Source of the DNA: a virus
Direction: 5' to 3' (one strand)
Length of the DNA stretch: 29,101 nt
Virus record (IMG/VR): IMGVR_UViG_3300017772_000079
Span: 1-29,101 of that record
Both the position numbers and the translations under genes were made by a program. Shown piece after piece: positions 24,895-29,101 of the stretch; the stretch's first letter is position 1; each line of letters starts with the position of its first letter. Under the pieces are notes generated by a model that was not told the origin of the DNA, ran no database searches, and saw nothing but the letters and a program-made list of their open reading frames with translations.

Positions 24895-25809
24895 TCATAT
24901 TAATTGTCCAACCATCCATGATAGTAATACTTTCGGAGTCATGGTAGTTGAACGGTATTCGCTTTCTCCGACTGTTCTTAATAGTTTATACTTGGTAGCA
25001 TTATCCAAGCCATCCGAAGCAATAACAGCATTATGCAAACCTAAACAGATTTGTTTAACGCTTCTACCTTCATAGATTATGCTATGAAGGGTTGCTAGTG
25101 CTTTGTTTGGATTTTTATTTAAGATTTCGATTAATATTTCATTGTATTCTTTGTGAGATGATTCTATTTGTTTCGATAAAGAGAAGCCGGAAGACTTAGC
25201 CGCCTGTATCTCGGTTATCGCTCTACGCAAGTCTCCATCTACCTCATATATGAAGGTTGCTAATTCATCATCTGCAAATACAGTTACTTGCTCTTTTTGA
25301 AGCATTGATTTGATTACACCAAGAATGACTTCATTAGTAAGTGGCTTAAAATGATAATTAGCACACCGACTTTGTAGCGGGTGAATAATCTTACTTCGGT
25401 CATTACAAGTAATAATGAAACGAACATTATGTGCATATCTTTCCATAATGCGCTTCAATGCGCTTTGAGCATCAACCGTCATTCCTCCTAATTCATCCAG
25501 TAGAATTACTCGAAAAGGCACATCTCCAATTGTTCCACTTTGGGCTACATTCTTAATTGTTGTTCTTACAACTTCAAGTCGCCTATCATCGGAAGCATTT
25601 ACTTCTACAAAGTTATCATTAAAACAATCACCTAAAATATCTCTCGCTAATGCAATTCCAGATGCAGTTTTACCTGTTCCTGCATTACCAAACAATAATA
25701 CATTTGGCATATTTCTTTCTTCAATCCAAGTAGCGGCATCCATTACAAAATGTTCTTGCCCTACAATATCTCCTATCTTCTTTGGTCTATATTTTTCTGT
25801 CCATAACAT
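24895..25809 (-). CDS. rfcS: Clamp-loader small subunit (RFC small)
   Basis: The sequence starts MLWTEKYRPKKIGDIVGQEH, the classic RFC opening. Walker A is FGNAGTGKT, and Walker B is VILLDELGGM (DELG where archaeal RFC usually has DEAD). The SRC motif is LQSRCANYHF, and VNASDD and VDGDLRRAI are present. The ATG at 25809 is preceded by GGTGG at good spacing; an earlier start at 25833 would overlap the preceding gene. The 304-residue length is slightly short for RFC small subunits. It loads the PCNA clamp onto primed DNA together with a large subunit, perhaps the AAA+ protein two genes upstream. Confidence 0.93.
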   Translation of the reverse strand: MLWTEKYRPKKIGDIVGQEHFVMDAATWIEERNMPNVLLFGNAGTGKTASGIALARDILGDCFNDNFVEVNASDDRRLEVVRTTIKNVAQSGTIGDVPFRVILLDELGGMTVDAQSALKRIMERYAHNVRFIITCNDRSKIIHPLQSRCANYHFKPLTNEVILGVIKSMLQKEQVTVFADDELATFIYEVDGDLRRAITEIQAAKSSGFSLSKQIESSHKEYNEILIEILNKNPNKALATLHSIIYEGRSVKQICLGLHNAVIASDGLDNATKYKLLRTVGESEYRSTTMTPKVLLSWMVGQLI

Positions 25810-25811
25810 AT

Positions 25812-26099
25812 TTATTCCACCTTTAATTCCCAAATTACCTGCTTCGTTTCTTTACAAAAGCCTTCTTTATTTGCAACACTTCGCATAATGTTACACAATT
25901 GGTTCATAGTAGGTGCATCTAAACGCCTATTAGAACGCTTAACTTTCTTATATCCAATTATTTCACCATTTACAGTAATCTTTCTTGTTCCTCTAGTAGA
26001 TTCGTCATCTTTCAACCTTGTCATAATTTGACCTGTTGTTTTTGGCCCTTCTTCTAGAATCGCTCTAATTCTTTTTTTATTATTTTTATTTCTACTCAT
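25812..26099 (-). CDS. Small basic HTH-like protein
   Basis: A 95-residue basic protein (start MSRNKNNKKRIRAILEE). IRAILEEGPKTTGQIMTRLKDD resembles a winged-helix core. The second half has ANKEGFCKETKQVIWELKVE, a helix and strand. It lies between the two AAA+ clamp-loader-like genes, with an ATGA overlap on the upstream one. Probably DNA-binding. Confidence 0.5.
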   Translation of the reverse strand: MSRNKNNKKRIRAILEEGPKTTGQIMTRLKDDESTRGTRKITVNGEIIGYKKVKRSNRRLDAPTMNQLCNIMRSVANKEGFCKETKQVIWELKVE

Positions 26100-26947
26100 A
26101 GGTAATCACCTAATGTTTTTTGCTGAACCCTTATTGGGTCAGTCTTTTTTCTTCTTCTCTTTTCTCCTAATCCAAGTATTCGACAATCGCCATTGTTAAG
26201 TTTAGTTTTAGCAAACTCTACAAACTCTTCGTCTTTCTTAAACTGCTTGAATAGTCGTTCTTCTCCACTTTTAATTCCCAACCTTTTGATTAGTTTAGGT
26301 TTCTGTGAATACTTGCCTCTCTTTGGCATTGATACTTGCCCGAATGTTTTACCGCTATGGGTATATGCCAACATCTCATAAAAATAAGACAAGGGCCATC
26401 TACGCTTTACTACACTATCAATAAATACTATTTTGTTTGGGTGCATGTTTTCAACCAACCAAGAAAGCATTTGTGTATCGGATGGTTTATTATACTTCAA
26501 TATTTTTGCCATCAAATCTCTATCCGTTTCCTTTAGATACATTGAAACTAAACTGTAAGTGTCTTGTTCCATTGACAAAGGCTCGCAAGAGCGTGGTGCT
26601 ATTTCTTGAATAGCATTTAGTAAATGTTTAGTTGAACCTGCTCTTTTGATTTGACACATACTCTTAATGTCTTTAGGCACTGACTTTTCGTTGATAGAAG
26701 TAATTATAACTTGCCCTCGATACTTTCTAAGAACATTGAGTATCTCATCTTTCTTCGGTTTAATGTGAATGTCCTCTATGATTATACCGTTTTCTATTGA
26801 CATCGAACCTAATTCTCTAATATTCATTTCGTTAGCATAATACAATGCGGCATCCGGCAACCATTCTTTTGCTTTAGTTGTTTTTCCCGTTCCCGCTTTA
26901 CCAGTTAAGAGTATCGGCCTTTTTATTTCCATTGTTGTAAATCCCAT
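26096..26947 (-). CDS. AAA+ ATPase with C-terminal PIP box, RFC-large-like
   Basis: The protein has a P-loop (LLTGKAGTGKTT, about residues 14-24), a Walker B-like GIIIEDIH, and a sensor-1-like strand VIITSINEKSVPKD. The C-terminus is very basic and then ends in QKTLGDYL, a PCNA-interacting motif at the extreme end, where archaeal RFC large subunits carry theirs. The protein is much shorter than usual RFC large subunits (283 against roughly 400-500 residues). I therefore read it as a reduced clamp-loader large subunit partnering the RFC small subunit encoded just downstream. An alternative is an unrelated AAA+ protein that binds the clamp. The ATG at 26947 has GGGG upstream; TTG at 26953 is less likely. 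Confidence 0.68.
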   Translation of the reverse strand: MGFTTMEIKRPILLTGKAGTGKTTKAKEWLPDAALYYANEMNIRELGSMSIENGIIIEDIHIKPKKDEILNVLRKYRGQVIITSINEKSVPKDIKSMCQIKRAGSTKHLLNAIQEIAPRSCEPLSMEQDTYSLVSMYLKETDRDLMAKILKYNKPSDTQMLSWLVENMHPNKIVFIDSVVKRRWPLSYFYEMLAYTHSGKTFGQVSMPKRGKYSQKPKLIKRLGIKSGEERLFKQFKKDEEFVEFAKTKLNNGDCRILGLGEKRRRKKTDPIRVQQKTLGDYL

Positions 26948-26949
26948 AA

Positions 26950-27345
26950 TCAAACCCCTTTCAATTCAAATAATTCTTCTAAGCCGTCTAGTTGCAAGTG
27001 TCTATCATTGGCTACAATATCTACTGCTTTCCTAAATACTACCCATTCATCCTTTGCATCCGGTAAAGTCTTAGGAATCAAAAGACATAATTTATACAAG
27101 TTTTTAATTCCACCAATCCTAAGAATTGGTTTAGGGCGGCTCTTATGTTCAGTCTCCTTATAGGTAGTGCCTATTTGGTGTTGTTCTAAACTTCGTTGAA
27201 TCGCCAAAAGGAACTCAGCGTTTGCTCGAAGATTTACCCTAAGCCTAACTCTATAACCAATTTGTGACTTATCATTTCTATCTAAGTAAATATCAGTCTT
27301 AGACATACCGAGAATAATACCAATCAACATATCTTTACTAAACAC
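26950..27345 (-). CDS. LAGLIDADG-like protein, catalytic acid missing
   Basis: From the GTG at 27345 (GGAGG eight bases upstream) the protein is about 131 residues. The pattern fits a single-motif LAGLIDADG fold: LIGIILGMSKTDIYL, then RVRLRVNL, a helix FLLAIQRSLEQHQIG, and LRIGGIKNLYKLCLLIPK. However, the motif reads LIGIILGMS: the residue that should be the catalytic Asp is Met, so nuclease activity is doubtful. A degenerate homing enzyme recruited for DNA binding is one option. An ATG at 27387 would lie inside the histone-fold gene. Confidence 0.6.
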   Translation of the reverse strand: MFSKDMLIGIILGMSKTDIYLDRNDKSQIGYRVRLRVNLRANAEFLLAIQRSLEQHQIGTTYKETEHKSRPKPILRIGGIKNLYKLCLLIPKTLPDAKDEWVVFRKAVDIVANDRHLQLDGLEELFELKGV

Positions 27346-27347
27346 AC

Positions 27348-27797
27348 TTATTCCTCCTTCTTTGCATATTCGTTCTGTGTGGGCCAATAGCCACGAACTT
27401 GCATATTAGTCTCCAACCAATAAATATCTCCTGCTTGGATTGTTTTTGCACCTCTACGCATAGCATTATGTTGTGCATTGATAATGGCATTACGGATTCC
27501 TGTATCTGCCCATTCAGATAATAGTCGTATTGCTGAATTACTAATAGGCATTTCTACTTCTTCCTTTGCAACTTTCCTTACACTAATTTTAGTTTTTACT
27601 TTAAACTCTTCCACTGGTTCAGGTTCAGGTGTAATAAAAACGCCATTCTCAAAATACGGAACTAATACTGCTTTCATTTTCTTTGGTCTTCCCTGCGTAG
27701 TAGTTATGTCTTTTAAGTGTGCATATCCTTCCGTGTCAATTTTAACACAAGAATATGTCTTAAAATCTATTACTGTTAATCCTCCTACTTCTATCAT
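27348..27797 (-). CDS. Histone-fold protein with N-terminal extension
   Basis: Residues about 70-130 of the 149 read as a histone fold: helix 1 ISVRKVAKEE, loop VEMPISN, a long helix 2 SAIRLLSEWADTGIRNAI continuing to about residue 116, then GAKTIQAGDIYWLE, the usual loop 2 and helix 3 of archaeal histones (compare GRKTVKAEDIKLA). The first 65 residues form a separate unknown beta-rich domain, followed by an acidic Pro/Glu linker (TPEPEPVEEF). Archaeal histones are usually about 67 residues, so this is an unusual long form. It could compact viral DNA or alter host chromatin. It is followed closely by the LAGLIDADG-like gene and lies downstream of the ligase. Confidence 0.68.
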   Translation of the reverse strand: MIEVGGLTVIDFKTYSCVKIDTEGYAHLKDITTTQGRPKKMKAVLVPYFENGVFITPEPEPVEEFKVKTKISVRKVAKEEVEMPISNSAIRLLSEWADTGIRNAIINAQHNAMRRGAKTIQAGDIYWLETNMQVRGYWPTQNEYAKKEE

Positions 27798-29101
27798 ATT
27801 AATCTCTCCACATCTTCAATCGTGTTTATGTCTGCTACAAACTTATCATTTCTAATTCGTTTCATTCTAGGGAATCGCAAACCTATATTTCCCTTTGCAT
27901 CTCGGCTAATTAAATCAGCCTTAACTTCCAAAACAATTCGAGGAAGGAATACATACCTTCCATCATTGTAAGACTCTACAACCTTACGCAACTGATTAGT
28001 TAAACTAATCAAATCGCTATCAGTAAACCCACTACCAATAGAACCAATGTTAGTAAATCCACTTTCGGACTTAACGCCCATCTCAAAAGTTCCGAATACA
28101 TTTGCTCTACGACCTTCTCCGTAAGAAGCCGCAAGAATAACAACATCTAATTCAATTTGAGGCGGTTTGTATTTAGCCCAACCTGTGCTTCTTTTACCTG
28201 CTTCATATGGTAATGTAGTGTCTTTTACAATAATACCTTCAAAGCCATCGTTAATTGCATTGTTATAGAATGCCATAATGTCTCCGTCTTTTTCCATTCT
28301 GTGCGCTTGGTCGGGATTAGACTTGAATTTCTCTAATCGTTGAGCATAAGAAAGATTCATAATAGTTTCTCTTTCCCATTTCAAACAATCGAAAATAACC
28401 CATCGAACCGGCACTCTTTCCATAGCCTCGGCATGGTCTTTAGAATGCACTCTCGTTCCCATTTTCTTGTGTTCATCGGGGCTTCCGTCTTCCTTTATCG
28501 GGTAGATTTCGCCGTCGAATATGGCTTGCATAACCTCATACTTACTTACTTGTTCTGCAACATCAGCAAATTGGGCAGTTACAATATTACCTTTACGATT
28601 AAAAATAATTACATTATCTCTATTCTTATGAATTTGATAACGATTGCCGTCATACTTATAATCAACAATAGGTTTACTAGGCCATTTCTTCATAGGTATT
28701 TCCTTAGCAAGCATAGGTGAAATAAACTTTCCATGTGTTAAATCACATGGGGGTTCTTCATCACGCTCATAATAAGAAACTACATCTTTGATAGAATTGA
28801 AATTACAGTGTTTCTTAACAATTGATATTTTCTTATTATAATGTTTGGCTATAATCTTTTTAACTACTCCATCACGCAAGCCATTACGGGTTGTCTTTAA
28901 CCAGTAACGAATAAACCATTTTGCTTCCAATGCAGATAAACCTGCTAAGAAGAAGTCAATAGTTTTATAGGCATCCGAATCAACGCCTCCACAATCTAAA
29001 GAAAGAATCCTATGAAATGTAGCAAGGTTATGTTTTGTTTTAGTTACAGCCGATGTATCGAGATAATAAACAGCATCACCTAAATCATCATGCACACTAT
29101 A
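27794..29101 (-). CDS. ATP-dependent DNA ligase (5' partial)
   Basis: The nucleotidyltransferase motifs are all present: motif I VDYKYDGNR (lysine 147 from the GTG at 29095), motif III FDGEIY, IIIa VIFDCLKW, IV DGFEGIIVKD, V GWAKYKPP, and VI near RFPRMKRIRND. The first 110 residues look like the DNA-binding domain of archaeal ligases. The frame is open to the window edge, and archaeal ligases are about 550-600 residues, so the N-terminus is probably outside. It joins nicks, for example between Okazaki fragments. Its ATGA stop overlaps the histone-fold gene. Confidence 0.93.
   Translation of the reverse strand, partial: YSVHDDLGDAVYYLDTSAVTKTKHNLATFHRILSLDCGGVDSDAYKTIDFFLAGLSALEAKWFIRYWLKTTRNGLRDGVVKKIIAKHYNKKISIVKKHCNFNSIKDVVSYYERDEEPPCDLTHGKFISPMLAKEIPMKKWPSKPIVDYKYDGNRYQIHKNRDNVIIFNRKGNIVTAQFADVAEQVSKYEVMQAIFDGEIYPIKEDGSPDEHKKMGTRVHSKDHAEAMERVPVRWVIFDCLKWERETIMNLSYAQRLEKFKSNPDQAHRMEKDGDIMAFYNNAINDGFEGIIVKDTTLPYEAGKRSTGWAKYKPPQIELDVVILAASYGEGRRANVFGTFEMGVKSESGFTNIGSIGSGFTDSDLISLTNQLRKVVESYNDGRYVFLPRIVLEVKADLISRDAKGNIGLRFPRMKRIRNDKFVADINTIEDVERLI

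Overview
The window looks like part of the genome of a tailed double-stranded DNA virus (Caudoviricetes-type) of a mesophilic, probably marine, archaeon. The replication genes are of archaeal/eukaryotic type: family B DNA polymerase, sliding clamp, clamp loader, archaeo-eukaryotic primase, XPF/ERCC4 nuclease, ATP-dependent ligase, RPA-like protein. The other half encodes tail and host-recognition proteins. The DNA is AT-rich and densely packed, with ATGA or TAATG overlaps at many junctions and frequent GGAGG/GGTGAT ribosome-binding sites. This gene set resembles the magroviruses described for Marine Group II Euryarchaeota. That assignment is inference, and a thaumarchaeal or other archaeal host is not excluded.

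Region 1 (about 1-11,800, + strand) is the end of the structural module. In order it holds a tail-tube/baseplate-like protein open to the left edge, a LamG-like protein, a giant 2,089-residue tail hub protein, a small TTG-initiated protein, a long tail fibre, a beta-propeller probable receptor-binding protein, and two tiny one-helix membrane peptides.

Region 2 (about 11,798-11,972) is the convergence point. It carries a tRNA-Arg(UCU) gene with an encoded CCA on the - strand, and a strong terminator hairpin (14-bp stem, UUCG loop, T-tract) that ends the leftward operon.

Region 3 (about 11,973-29,101, - strand) is a leftward replication and recombination operon running to the right edge. In transcription order: DNA ligase (5' end outside the window), a histone-fold protein, a LAGLIDADG-like protein, a clamp-loader large-subunit-like AAA+ protein with a C-terminal PIP box, a small basic protein, RFC small subunit, RPA-like protein, a gap with a TATA-like element, an unknown protein, a Sak4/RecA-like ATPase, an unknown protein, PCNA-like clamp, the N-terminal half of PolB, eight very small ORFs, the C-terminal half of PolB with motif C and a PIP box, a Cas4/Dna2-like Fe-S nuclease, two unknown proteins, a primase with a PriL-like Cys tail, an ERCC4 nuclease, a putative helicase, a DUF4177-like protein, a DEDDy exonuclease, a small membrane protein and a zinc ribbon.

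Together these genes could supply most of a replisome: helicase, primase, split polymerase, clamp and loader, ssDNA-binding protein, Okazaki-processing nucleases and ligase. The most unusual points are the polymerase split just before motif C with a cassette of small genes between the halves, the histone-fold protein beside the ligase, the primase with a PriL-like tail, and the giant insertion inside the tail hub. I found no integrase, CRISPR array or insertion sequence. No stretch longer than about 175 bases lacks a protein-coding gene.
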